Assembly (NCBI GenBank): GCA_037349105.1
Contig: JAYJMM010000034.1
Location: forward strand, 1,488,001-1,552,000
Reading direction: 5' to 3'
Length of the DNA stretch: 64,000 bases
From: Limnomonas spitsbergensis
Taxonomy: Eukaryota; Chlorophyta; Chlorophyceae; Chlamydomonadales
Of this stretch, positions 47,480 to 59,900 are shown in pieces. Position 1 is the stretch's first letter. Each line of letters begins with the position of its first letter. The notes under the pieces are model-generated. The model was not told the origin of the DNA, did no database searches, and worked only from the letters and a program-made list of their open reading frames with translations. Made by a program: the position numbers and the translations under genes.

Positions 47480-47950
47480 TCCCGCAGCATCTCCTCCTCA
47501 CAGGGCCGCCAGGAGTGCATGTAGCTCACACACGGCCTCATCTCCATGCAAAGATATGAAGCGCTCAATCATGCCGCCGCTCCCCATTAAAGTTCCGCCA
47601 GCAGCGCCTGCAGCTGCAGCTGCCACCTCTGCTTCAAGCCCAGGAAATATGACACTCCATTCAACCCTCCATCCCGCAGCACCATCTCCTCTTCACAAGG
47701 CCGCCAGGAGCACATGCAGCTCGCACACGGCCTCATCTCCATGCAAAGATATGCAGTACTCATCAAGCGGCGTCTCCCCATAAAAGTTCCGCCAGCTGCG
47801 CCTGCAGCTGCAGCTGCCACCTCCGCTTCAAGCCCAGGAAATATGACACTCCATTCAACCCTCCATCCTGCAGCACCACCACCTCTTCACAGGGCCGCCA
47901 GCAGCGCATGCAGCTCGCACACGGCCTCGTCCATCCGCCTCCATTGCGTT
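47480..47950 (-). repeat. Tandem copies of the last 15-20 codons and stop of the E4-UBC gene
   Basis: The genuine 3' end on the plus strand reads CACCTCTTCACAGGGCCGCC, AGCAGCGCATGCAGCTCGCA and CACGGCCTCGTCC at 47880-47933. Copies with CTCTTCACAAGGCCGCCAGG, AGCACATGCAGCTCGCACAC and GGCCTCATC occur at about 47690-47738, and with CCTCACAGGGCCGCCAGGAG at about 47493-47545. They are joined by a shared spacer (AAAGTTCCGCCAGC, TTCAAGCCCAGGAAATATGA). Period is about 195 bp. All lie downstream of the stop. Confidence 0.85.
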
Positions 47951-50900
47951 TTCTCCCCGACCACTGCCGCCTGTTCCACCCAGCGCGCCGTCGTCGCCAT
48001 GATGCGCCGCCTCAGCAGGCGGAAGTGCGCCCTGACCACGTCCTCAAACCCGGGCGGGGGGTTGCGCAGGATGTCCGACATGGCGAACCGCATGGTGTGC
48101 AGCTGCAGCTCTGCATTGTGCGTGGCAGAGTGCGTCCTGCCCTCATGCGTGTGCCGCATGGCTTCCGTGCTGGGCTCGTTGAAGTAGGGGTCTTCGACCA
48201 GGATCTGGCTTTGGATGGACATGACGATCTGGAACGTGGTCGAGGTGCTAGGGTTCCACTTCTCACTCTCGTGGCCACCGTGCCATGTGCCTAGGAGGGA
48301 GAGGCAAACCTGCAGAGCATGGGGCATGGGGCATGGGGCAGGGTTTAGGGGCAGGGGCAGGGGGCATTCCTACAGAGCATGGTGCCATGGCGATGAGTCC
48401 ATGTGCGTAAGCTTTATCAGAAACCATAATCTCTGCTGAACCCTGAACCCTGCTCAACCTGTCACATGATGCAACACTTCGACCAAAACCTTTTATGCAC
48501 AACCTTCCGTTTGCATGCGGTCGGGGTTGAACCTTGAACTGCCCTGGCCAGAACTTCAATTACAAAGCTTCAATGCACACCTTTCCGCTTGCGAACAGTT
48601 GGGGTTACACCTTGCCCACTTGTGGCCAGCACTTGAATACAAATTTTCAATACCCAACTTTGCGGTCGCGCATTGCTGGGGTTGAGCATGCCCTTCCCTG
48701 GCCAGCACTTCAACACAACAACTTCAACACCCACCTTTCCGTCTGCCTATAAGTTGGGATTAAATCTTGCCCTGCCCTGGCCAGCAACTTCAACACAAAA
48801 ACCTTCAATACCGGTACCCACCTTTCCGTCAGCGTACAAGTTGGGATTGAATCTTGCCCTGCCATCGCCGGTGGTCTGGAGCACCATGAGGGGAGGCACC
48901 ATGGGGTAGCCCTCCGGGTAGAACAGATCAAACACAAACACGCCGCCTTCGTAAGGGGTGCCCTCGGGACCTGTGATGATGGTGCGAATCTGATGAGGGG
49001 GGAGGGGGGGGCAAGGAGGGCAGGGTCATGGGGGGGGACGGGGGGGCGGGGTCATGGGGGAGGAGGGGGGGCAGGATCATGTGAGGAACTGGAATGGCCA
49101 TGGGACTCATGGGCTGGTCATGGCAACCATAACGCAACGTGTTGGATACTCGGATGATTAGTGTCCATGGGGATCCAGCATGAAAAGTTTCCAGGTGGAG
49201 ATACAGTACCAACACATGGAGAGCGTATGTGACGCATGGAGACAACCTGGGGGGGTCGCGGCATTCAGATGCGAGACCTTCTCTCCAGGAATGGTGGAAC
49301 CAACAATCAGGAATAGGATACCCACCGCTCTAAGCGTCTCTAAACATCCCTGCCGGCCTGCCCTGGCATTGCAGCCGGTTCATACATACCCAGCCCATGC
49401 GTTCACACCTTGTCCATGCGGGTCTTGTCATGGCGCAGGAAGATGGAGGCGGCAGCATGGCACGGCAGCCTGGTCGCCTTCTGCAGCTCGCGCATCTCCT
49501 TGGCCAAGCGCTTGGCCTTTGCAGGAGCATCCCCTGTGGCAGCATAGGCAGTGTGAACCTAATTTTAGGGTTTAGGGTTAAGAGGTTAGGGGTTAGGGTT
49601 TGCAGGAGTATCCCCTGTGGCAGCATGGGCAGTGTGAGCCTCAGATGAGCTACTCTTTGCTGCTAGTGGCATGTAGCTGAAAGTAGCTGAGAGCTCCCAC
49701 CGCGCTTTTGAACTTCCTGACGGAATCAGCAGCCCTCAGATGGGCAAAGAGATACAGCAGGGTACTCGAAACCTAGAGGGTGGATGAGCGAAACGCTGAT
49801 GTGTCAATGAGATTCATTCAGGTGGCAAACGGAGGACATTCAGCAGCCTCCCCTCGATCAATCACAGAGAAAACGTGTCAGCGGTTGCTGATGCCTGTGT
49901 ATTCATGAGGTGCTTCAAATTCGATTCAGCTACATGATGTACCTACGGCCCAGGGTCAACAAAGTACAACAAGGTCTGCAGCTTGGGCCACCGACCGTAA
50001 TCCGGTCATAATTTGGTCCCCATCCACCAAGTGGGGGCCCTCCGGAAGTCCCTTGAAGGTGAAACGGCGCACACTCAAACAAACACTGCTGGTCACCAGT
50101 TATTCCCCTCCCCCTCTGCCTACCAGCTGCCTGTGTCGCCATGGCCCCGAATTTGCTATGGTAAGCCTTAGGTGCATCCGCGTCGTAGTCCCCGACGGCA
50201 AGGTCCTGCAGCTCCTCGGAGTAAAGCTGCCCCAGCTCCTCGCTCCCTGGCGCAGGACCGGGGAGCTCCGGCAGCGCCTGGCAGGCCAGCTGCAGCGGCG
50301 GCGAGGCGCGGGCGGCAGCTCCGCTGCCGCTGCCGTCGCTCGCAGCCGTCCCGTCGGACACGTCCCGCGCCTCGCCCGGGCGGCGCAGCTTCTTCATCGG
50401 CCCATCCCCGACCTCGTCACCCCCGGCGGCGGCGGCGGCGCTGTCGCCTGCGAGACGCTTGGCGCCCGCCGCCTCGAGCGCCTTGATGGCCTGCCTCAGC
50501 CCCTGCGCCAGCATGGCCTGGTGGTTCGTCTCCAGCTGCCGCACAACCCGGTCCAGCAGCGACAGATCAAGGTCGGGCTCCGAGGCGAGGGTGGACACGA
50601 ACGATGGCGCCCGGCTCAGGTGCAGCATCAGAGTCAGCATGGACTCCATCAGAGCAGGGCGATCAAAGCCGTACTGCTCTGGCCGCTCAACCTGCGCAGT
50701 ACAGCAGACATGTGCGCTCACGCTGGTCAGGTAAAGAATACGGTCATGCCAGTGGCCGGAAACACGCCAGGCCCTTCTGGCCTGGCACCGACTACTGGCA
50801 TCACGGGGCTCATGAGGAGGGTCTAAGTGGAGGACATGGAATTTTTTGAGTGGATGGACCCTGAGTGATGCCAGTGGGCCGCTGTGGACCAGGAAAGCCA

Positions 50901-53900
50901 TGCAAGCTTGCCATGCATGATTGCCATGCACACTTGTCATGCATGATTGCCATGCACACTTGCCATGCATGATTGCCATGCACACTTGTCATGCATGATT
51001 GCCATGCACACTTGCCATGCATGATTGCCATGCACACTTGTCATGCATGATTGCCATGCACACTTGCCATGCATGATTGCCATGCACGCTTGTCATGCAT
51101 GATTGCCATGCACACTTGCCATGCATGATTGCCATGCACACTTGTCATGCATGATTGCCATGCACACTTGCCATGCATGATTGCCATGCACACTTGCCAT
51201 GCATGATTGCCATGCACACTTGCCATGCATAATTGCCATGCACACTTGCCATGCATGATTGCCATGTATATTTGCCATGCATGATTGCCATGCACACTTG
51301 CCATGCATAATTGCCATGCACACTTGCCATGCATGATTGCCATGTATATTTGCCATGCATGATTGCCATGCATATTTGATATTTCCCAGGCATGGACTTT
51401 TTAACATTTGTGGTTATCGACTGCTACAAATGTAAAAGTATGAGGCCCAGCCGCTTTCAGTTGGGCACTTAAATGCAACGACGGCAACACCCCAAGCAAT
51501 ACGTTCATAAGGATTCGAAGCACACACGTAACCAGGCACAATTTTGCATTTCAATCAAGGAAAAACATTCCAGCCTGCACTCCCCCCCCACCCCTTAAAC
51601 AACCGGGCCAGATCCGGGCCAAAGCAGTATTTAATTTGAAATTTTCAGGGCGTGCCATGAATGTGCCGGTAATACAGGCGACATATTCAAACCCAGCCCA
51701 GCCTGGGTCTATGAGGGTCGCCTCCCGACCTGCCCCCCCCGCCCCGCCCAACTCTCCCCTTCTTGCAGCATCTCACCGTCAGTTTTTCACAGTTTGGTCC
51801 AACCAGCAACTCCAGGAAATGGATGCAGGCATAGGCAGCACGGCCCACTGTGTCCGGATGCAGGAAGGCTTGCAGCTGCAGGGGGTTGATGGGGGGGGCA
51901 GTGATCTGAACACAAGTGTTTCTTTTTCCGGCCACGAATCCACACCTTAGTTAGGCAGCCCTGCAGCCGCCAAAGGCCCATTGGACCAAACCTGGACCGG
52001 CCTCCGGCTGGCGGCCAAAGCAGCAGGGCTGGCCACAACCGGGGCCTCCGGCCGGAGGCCGAAGCGTAGCTGACATGTAGCTGAGTCACGAAAAAGGAAC
52101 ACCGAGTGTTCAGGTGTGGAGCAATAACCTTTGAGGCTTGAATCCTTTTACAGCCCCGACAAGAGTGCAATTTGAATCCGTCCCTGTCAAGGCTTATTTT
52201 GGCGTGTTCCAGCTACTTGTCAGCTACTTGTCAGCTACGTATTTTGTCGTGTGCCCGCTACATGTCCTCTACTTGTCGGCTACGTGTCGGCTACCTCCTG
52301 GTCTCAAACCGGATGCCCCGTGCCTGGCCAGCCATGCTGCTTGATCCGCTGGACTACCGCTGGCCCAGGAGGGATCCCCTCCCAGGTTCGGCCGCAGGGC
52401 GGCTCATCGAACGTGGCCTAATAACGGGGGAAATAGACACAATGGTGCCCCCTCCCCCTACCTCCACACCTGAGTCCATAGCGAAAAGGTGAAAATAGGG
52501 GGTTCAGTCGTAACATTGTGTTAGGATTTGGGCACTCGAACTGTGGCCCCCCACTCACCACCCCCGGGTTCTCAGCCAGCGTGATGAGCCACTTGAGCGT
52601 GGAGATGGCCATCCGCAAGTAGCCCTTCCCGGTACCCTGCTGCGCTTTGTAGAACGCGTCCTTCTGTCGCTTCTCCTCCGTCGACAGCGCGGCCCAGGTG
52701 GCCACGTCTGCTCGGCTCATCTCCACCTCATGGATGTCCAGCAGCCGATCAATGGAGTCCTGTGGAGGGGGACAGGGGAGGATGGACATCAAGATGCTAG
52801 GTTTAGCTACATCCTGATCGATGGAGGCGTGTGTGGAGGGAGAGGGGGGAGAAGGGACATCACAACCAGTGCTGTGCTGATTACGGTTCTTATGGTTGCT
52901 GAATTACGTAGCCGAGCTTCAGCAACCGTAATTGCAAGGCAAATTCAGCTACTTTTACCAGTAAGGGACCGTAATTACTTTAAGATTTATGAATTACGGC
53001 GCAATGGCACAAAACTGATCACAACGCTCTTTCCAGCTGCTATCTTGTGCTTCAGCTACGTCCCGGAGGATGGAGCCCAGGAAAGGGAGAGGGGGAAGAG
53101 GGGAGGCGGGGGCGGGAGCAATCCTGTGTTTTAAGTGTCTCTGCGCGCTTCAGCTACAATTCAGCTACATGGATGCCCGACAGCCCGTCGATGGAGTCCC
53201 GAAGGAAGGAGGAGAAGGTTGAGGAGCCGCGGGGCTACTTTCATCGCACTTCAGCTTAAGCAGTTCAACGTACGCTGGCTGTTGCACTCGATGGCGTCCA
53301 GTAACAGGCAGGAGGGGGGAGTGTGGGAGACGCGGGGCAATGGGGCATTACATTTGTTTTCAGCGCTGTGCGGCTGTGGGACATCCCTGTCCATTGGAGT
53401 CCTGCAGCAGGTGGCAGTGGCAGCGGGTGCGGGATCACGCATCAATGCTGCTTTAGGTGCTACACTTCAGCTTGGGCTTAGGGAAGCTGGTGCAGCACGC
53501 CCCGCTGCTTGGGCCGCCGGCCGTAGGCCACTCTGGCCGTGGGGATGGTCCCAAATCCAAGGCCATGGGTATGGGTATGGGTGTGGTCCCAAATCCAAAG
53601 CCATGGGGATGGGGATGGGGATGGGGATGGGGATGGGGATGGTCCCAAATCCAAGGCCATGGGGATGGGGATGGTCCCAAATCCAAGGCCATGGGGATGG
53701 GGATGGGGATGGTCCCAAATCCAAGGCCATGGGGATGGGGATGGTCCCAAATCCAAGGCCATGGGGATGGGGATGGGGATGGGGATGGGGATGGGGATGG
53801 GGATGGGGATGGGGATGGGGATGGACCCAAATCCAAGGCCATGGGGATGGGGATGGGGATGGTTCCAAATCCAAATCCAAGGCCATGGGTATGGGGATAG

Positions 53901-56900
53901 TCACACATCCTCAGGGACAAGGCCATGGGTATGGGTACGGTCCCCAATCCCCATCAGCCCAGCCGTGGCCACCCGGCGGCGTGCACTCAGAACAACGGAC
54001 AGGAAACTACTGACAAACTGAAGGCTGGTGTGGCTGCCCGCGGGCGATGAAGGTGGACAATGCTTTGTCCAAAGGCATAGCCTGGGAGTAAAATGATAAT
54101 TAACATCCAAAGTGAGGCAATCAGGTCTGCAGCAGGGCTGAACACTGTACCCTATACCCTAACACCCTCCTGTACCCTAACACTTTCCTACGCCCTAGCA
54201 CTCTACAACCTAACACCCTCCTACAACCTACACCCTAATACCCTCCTACACCCTGACACCCTCCTACACCCTAAAACCCTCCCACGCCCTAACACTTTCC
54301 TACAACCAAACACCGTAACCCTAACACCCTCCTACACCTACACTTTCCTACACCCTCACACCCTCCCACACCCTACACCCTCCTACACCCTAACACCCTC
54401 CTACACCTATACTTTCCTACACCCTACACCCTCCTACACCCTGCACCCTACACCCTAACACTTTCCTCCACCCTCCTCCACGCTGACACCCTTCTACATC
54501 CTCCACCCTCCACCGCAGCTTATGAGCACACTCGTGAAGGTCACCTTGAACAGATACATGAGGCTGTTGAGCGTGCAGCGGATGTAGTCCCGGAATGCGG
54601 CGGCCGACGTAGCAGCGACAGCCCCTGCCCCTGCCTGGGCCCCGTTGCTGCTGCTGCCACTCGCCCCTGCGCCAGTCGCCAGGTGGACCATGCTGCGGCG
54701 GCAAGGCTCGTCTTTCCACAGCTCCTCCAATATCATATCTGAGGGGGGCGGCAGGGAATGCGGGCCGCAAGAAGCGGGGGAAGGTGAGCACCGCTGATAT
54801 ACACAGGCGGCTTAAACGCGTGTACGTCTGGCAGTAGCAAGGAAGTGATGGGCCGCGATATGCAAGATGGTTACTTGCTAACTACTTCAGGAGCCATTTG
54901 ATAGACAGTGAGCTCAACAGTGCCGGGCTGCACCACTCAATTTCTCCACACATTTCTCCACAAACGACTCCACACATGGCTCCACACATTGCTACACATT
55001 CACTAGGCATCCACCCAGCACCATGCCACTCACGAGGCGAAGGTGGGACGGCTCTTCCACGCACACTAACCAGGAGCTGCACCGGGATAGCGCCTCACGC
55101 TGAACTTTTCGAACGAATCCTTCACCTCGAACCCTTTCCCCAGACTAGGGCTGCTACATGCACCCACACAGCTCCTCATGCCCACCTTGTCGAGAGAATC
55201 CCGACTCTAGGTCGTGGTGCGTGTGGCAGGCCCTTCCCTAAACTGGGCCTGCCACACCCACCAACGCAGCTCCTTGCTTGACGAATTCTCAGCCCTCAAA
55301 TCTGACCTAGGACTGCCCCACCCACCAATGCAGCTCCTCATGCTGAACTTGTCAAACGAGTCCTTGTCCACGTCCAGCCCCACAACATAATCGCAAGCCA
55401 CGTATGTGCGCATGAGTGCCGGGAGGAGCCCGTCCTGTCCCGCGGCGGTACGGAGTACTGCCGACACTAGGGCAGCCTCGCCTATATGGAGGGACATGGG
55501 CAACCAGATGTGGGGGTATATCGGCATGGGCAAACAGATGTGTGGGCACATGGGCATGGCATGGGATGGGCATGGGCATGGACAACCAAATGTGAGGGGA
55601 CATGGACAGCATGGTGGGAGGGGAACGTGGCTATAGCATGTAGGCACCATGATAGCCATGCAGGCACCTGATAGCCATGCAGGCACCATGATAGCCATGC
55701 AGGCACCATGATAGCCATGCAGGCACCATGATAGCCATGCAGGCACCATGATAGCCATGCAGGCACCATGATAGCCATGCAGGCACCTGATAGCCATGCA
55801 GGCACCATGATAGCCATGCAGGCACCATGATAGCCATGCAGGCACCATGATGGCCATGCAGGCACCATGATAGCCATGCAGGCACCTGATAGCCATGCAG
55901 GCACCATGATAGCCATGCAGGCACCATGATAGCCATGCAGGCACCATGATAGCCATGCAGGCACCATGATAGTCATGCAGGCACCATGATAGCCATGCAG
56001 GCACCATGATAGCCATGCAGGCACCATGATAGCCATGCAGGCACCATGATAGCCATGCAGGCACCTGATAGCCATGCAGGCACCATGATAGCCATGCAGG
56101 CACCATGATAGCCATGCAGGCACCATGATGGCCATGCAGGCACCATGATAGCCATGCAGGCACCTGATAGCCATGCAGGCACCATGATAGCCATGCAGGC
56201 ACCATGATAGCCATGCAGGCACCATGATAGCCATGCAGGCACCATGATAGCCATGCAGGCACCATGATAGCCATGCAGGCACCATGATAGCCATGCAGGC
56301 ACCATGATAGCCATGCAGGCACCATGATAGCCATGCAGGCACCATGATAGCCATGCAGGCACCTGATAGCCATGCAGGCACCTGATAGCCATGTAGGCAC
56401 CATGATAGCCATGCAGGCACCGTGATAGCCATGCAGGCACCATGATAGCCATGCAGGCACCATAATAGCCATGCAGGCACCATGATAGCCATGCAGGCAC
56501 CTGATAGCCATGTAGGCACCATGATAGCCATACAGGCACCATGATAGCCATGCAGGCACCATGATAGCCATGCAGGCACCATGATAGCCATGCAGGCACC
56601 TGATAGCCATGTAGGCACCATGATAGCCATGCAGGCACCATGATAGCCATGCAGGCACCATGATAGCCATGTAGGCACCTGATAGCCATGCAGGCACCAT
56701 GATAGCCATGCAGGCACCTGATAGCCATGTAGGCACCATGATAGCCATGCAGGCACCTGATAGCCATGCAGGCACCATGATAGCCATGCAGGCACCTGAT
56801 AGCCATGTAGGCACCATGATAGCCATGCAGGCACCATGATAGCCATGCAGGCACCATGATAGCCATGCAGGCACCTGATAGCCATGTAGGCACCATGATA

Positions 56901-59900
56901 GCCATGCAGGCACCTGATAGCCATGCAGGCACCATGATAGCCATGCAGGCACCATGATAGCCATGCAGACACCATGATAGCCATGTAGGCACCATGATAG
57001 CCATGCAGGCACCTGATAGCCATGCAGACACCTGATAGCCATGCAGGCACCTGAGGCCCATGGCTTCCTCCACACTGCACCAACTGAGGATGCTTGGTCT
57101 GCATGCCACAGCAGCTGTACCCTATGCTTAAGGAGTAGACAACAGAGGCGTGTGTGTGTCCGTGCTAATTGTACTGCACAACAGACCACCTTTGGGGGCC
57201 GATTGGGACAAAACATAGGCGTAGCTGAGTTAAAGGAATGGAACAATTGAAGTAGATTTAGCTGAGTTGCAGGCTTGTCACTGAGGTGTGGTAAGAAAAA
57301 TACCGGTGTGTATGTGTGTGTGTGTGTGACTGACCAGGCGTGTCAGAAAACCTTGATGTGTGTGTGTGTGTGTGTGTGACTGACCTGGCATCATGACCGT
57401 CCTGCCCAGCCCATTGCCCACAGTCCTTCGCGCCACATCCAGCTGAGGCCCGAGCATTGTCAGCAGGAGCTTGACCACCTTATTGTGCAGGAGGGGGCTG
57501 CGCACCTGATGGAGGACAAAGCGTTCGGGGCTTTAGAGTTACAAGTGTAGATCTTAGTGGAATCAACTAGTTTTGGTATGCAAGATGTAGCTGTACTCCT
57601 GGCTTTCAGGATTTAGGGCTGAGGTTTAGGGTTCAGGGTTGAAAAAACATTTGTCGTCAAGGATGGGGTTGCACACCGTGCTCCAGGTTAAGAATAAAAA
57701 AGTGTATACGATTTGAACCCATCTAGTCCAGCAGGAGGGGGCTGCACACCTGGTGAACGGTCAGGGTTCAAGTTCAGGGCTGAGGGTTTTCAGTCAAAGG
57801 CTTAGGGTTTAAGACAGGCTTGCACTGAAAGATGGAGCTGAGCACCTGGACAAGGTTTTTAAAACAGGGCTTCAGGGCTTCAGGTTTCAGGATTTAGACT
57901 AGGCTTGGCATGCAGGATGGGGCTGCGGACCCGTTCGAAAGTTAAGGGCTTAAGGTTCAGGGCTATCGGAGAAGGTTTCACCCAAGTTTGTCCCGCGGGA
58001 TGGGGCTGCACACCCGTTCAATATTTCAGGGCTTGGGGCTCAGGTTTAGGGTTCAACCTAGGATCAGTCCCGCGGCATGGGTCTGCGCACCGCGGTCGGG
58101 CTCTCTAGCAGCGACACCAGCGCGGACATGATGAGGCCGATCGGCTTGGAGGCCACGATGACAGCCTGGCCGCCCCGGATGGTAAACTCCAGCCACGTCA
58201 GCGCGCCGGACAGGACGTACTCCGGGACCAGCTTGAAGGCGTCGATGCGCCCCTTGATCAGCAGGTGCTGCAACCAGGCAAGCTGCGGCGGGGGAGGGGG
58301 GGGACAAGGCAGGTCAAGGCGGGAGCGAGGCCTGGTTTAGGGTTTAAAGTACAGCAGGTGCTGCAGCCAGCAAGCTGCGACAGGGGGCGAACAAGGCAGG
58401 TTAAGGCGGGAGCAAGGCCTAGTTTAGGGTTGAAAGTACAGCAGGTGCTGCAACCAGGCAAGCTGCGGCAAGAGGGGAGGGGACAAGGCAGGTCAAGGCG
58501 GGAGCAAGGCCTAGTTTAGGGTTTAGGGTTAAGGGTTTTTAAGGCACAGCCTTCGTTCAGCAGGTGCTGCAACCAGGCAAGCTGCGGCAGGGGACGAACA
58601 AGGCAGGTCAAGGCAGGTGCGAGGTTGGTAAGAGGTCATCATGGGGGCAGGGGGGGGGGGCAGGTTGGCAAGGGGTATTCATAGGGGGGGGGGGGGCAGG
58701 TTGATAAAAGGCATGGATGGGGGGCGGGGGAGGGGGGTGGGAGAGATTAATACAAGGCTTGGATGGGGGGCGGGAGGGGAGGGGGCAGGTTGATAAAAGG
58801 CATGGATGGGGGCGGGGCGGGGGGGCAGGTTGGTAGGAGGCATCGATACCGGGGGGTGGGGGGGAGGGGAAGGTTGGTAGGAGGCATCCATATCGGGGGA
58901 GGGGCGGGGGGGCAGGTTGGTAGGAGGCATCCATACCGGGGGAGGGGCGGGGGGGCAGGTTGGTAGGAGGCATCCATACCGGGGGAGGGGCGGGGGGGCA
59001 GGTTGGTAGGAGGCATCCATACCGGGGGAGGGGCGGGGGAGCAGGTTCGTAGGAGGCATCCATACCGGGGGAGGGGCAGGGGGGCAGGTTGGTAGGAGGC
59101 ATCGATACCGGGGGAGGGGCAGGGGGGCAGGTTGGTAGGAGGCATCGATACCGGGGGAAGGGGCGGGGGGGCAGGTTGGTAGGAGGCATCCATACCGGGG
59201 GAGGGGCAGGGGGGCAGGTTGGTAGGAGGCATCGATACCGGGGGAGGGGCGGGGGGGCAGGTTGGTAGGAGGCATCAATACCGGGGGAGGGGCGGGGGCA
59301 GGTTGGTAGGAGGCATCCATACCGGGGGAGGGGCGGGGGGGCAGGTTGGTAGGAGGCATCGATACCGGGTGTGGGGTAGGGGGCAAGTTGGCAGGAGGCA
59401 TCGATGCCGATACGTCACGTTGACTCAGATGGGCCTTTGACGGCTGTGGTCGGGACACTCAGCCGTGCTGTCTTTGGATACAGTCAGCTGAACCACGCGG
59501 TAACCGCTGGCTGGTCCAGGGCGCCCGCAAGAGAGATCCACACAGCGGGAGAGGGTGTGAGAGTTCTTGCAAGTTAGACCAAAGGATCCAGATGCAGTGG
59601 GCATCCTCCTTAAAGGCTACTTAGTATCGTTACTGTGGGTAGTTTGCTTGTTGGAGTGGCCCACGGTAAGCCCGCCGAAGGCGGTATGGTGCCCACTCCG
59701 GGTGGAAACCCTACCGACTTCGACGGGCCGCTGGGCGGCCACCCCGAAGCCAGTGGGGACCCAACCTGGACAAGCCTAAGGCAAAAGGTCCCAGCAGAAG
59801 GGCTTGTTACACCAGTCCCCCACGGCCAAAGGCCGTGATGTAGCTGAATTGTAGCTGAAACAAACACCGTCGCGAGCGCACCGTAAGGATGCTGAACTGC

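Noticed and set aside
47887..50691. Two separate adjacent genes (an E4 and an E2) instead of a fusion
   Set aside because: The exon 50691-50124 is continuously open from the E4 core motif to the UBC lead-in, and its donor (phase 1) fits the UBC exon acceptor at 49533. No stop, start or promoter-like gap lies between them. Transcript data could still overturn this.
50053..50826. Plus-strand frame of 257 codons
   Set aside because: Antisense of the exon joining the E4 core and UBC domain. The minus-strand reading has family motifs and phase-matched junctions; this one has neither.
50810..51407. Frames made of CMAIMHGKCAWQS-type repeats
   Set aside because: 26-bp minisatellite read in three frames.
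53135..54021. Open frames of 145-292 codons on both strands, Gly/Met/Trp- or Pro/Ser/His-rich
   Set aside because: Produced by GGGGAT and GGTCCCAAATCCAAGGCCAT repeats; no domain and no splice support.
55207..57246. Minus-strand open frames of 679, 540 and 378 codons
   Set aside because: They are translations of the 20-bp minisatellite (repeating HGYHGACMAIMVPAWLSWCL). All three frames are open because the unit lacks stops, and the spliced E4 model passes over the region as intron.
58608..59458. Proline-rich minus-strand frames of up to 259 codons
   Set aside because: Translations of the G-rich minisatellite in several frames at once; an extensin-like protein was considered but frames overlap and units are nucleotide-phased, not codon-phased.
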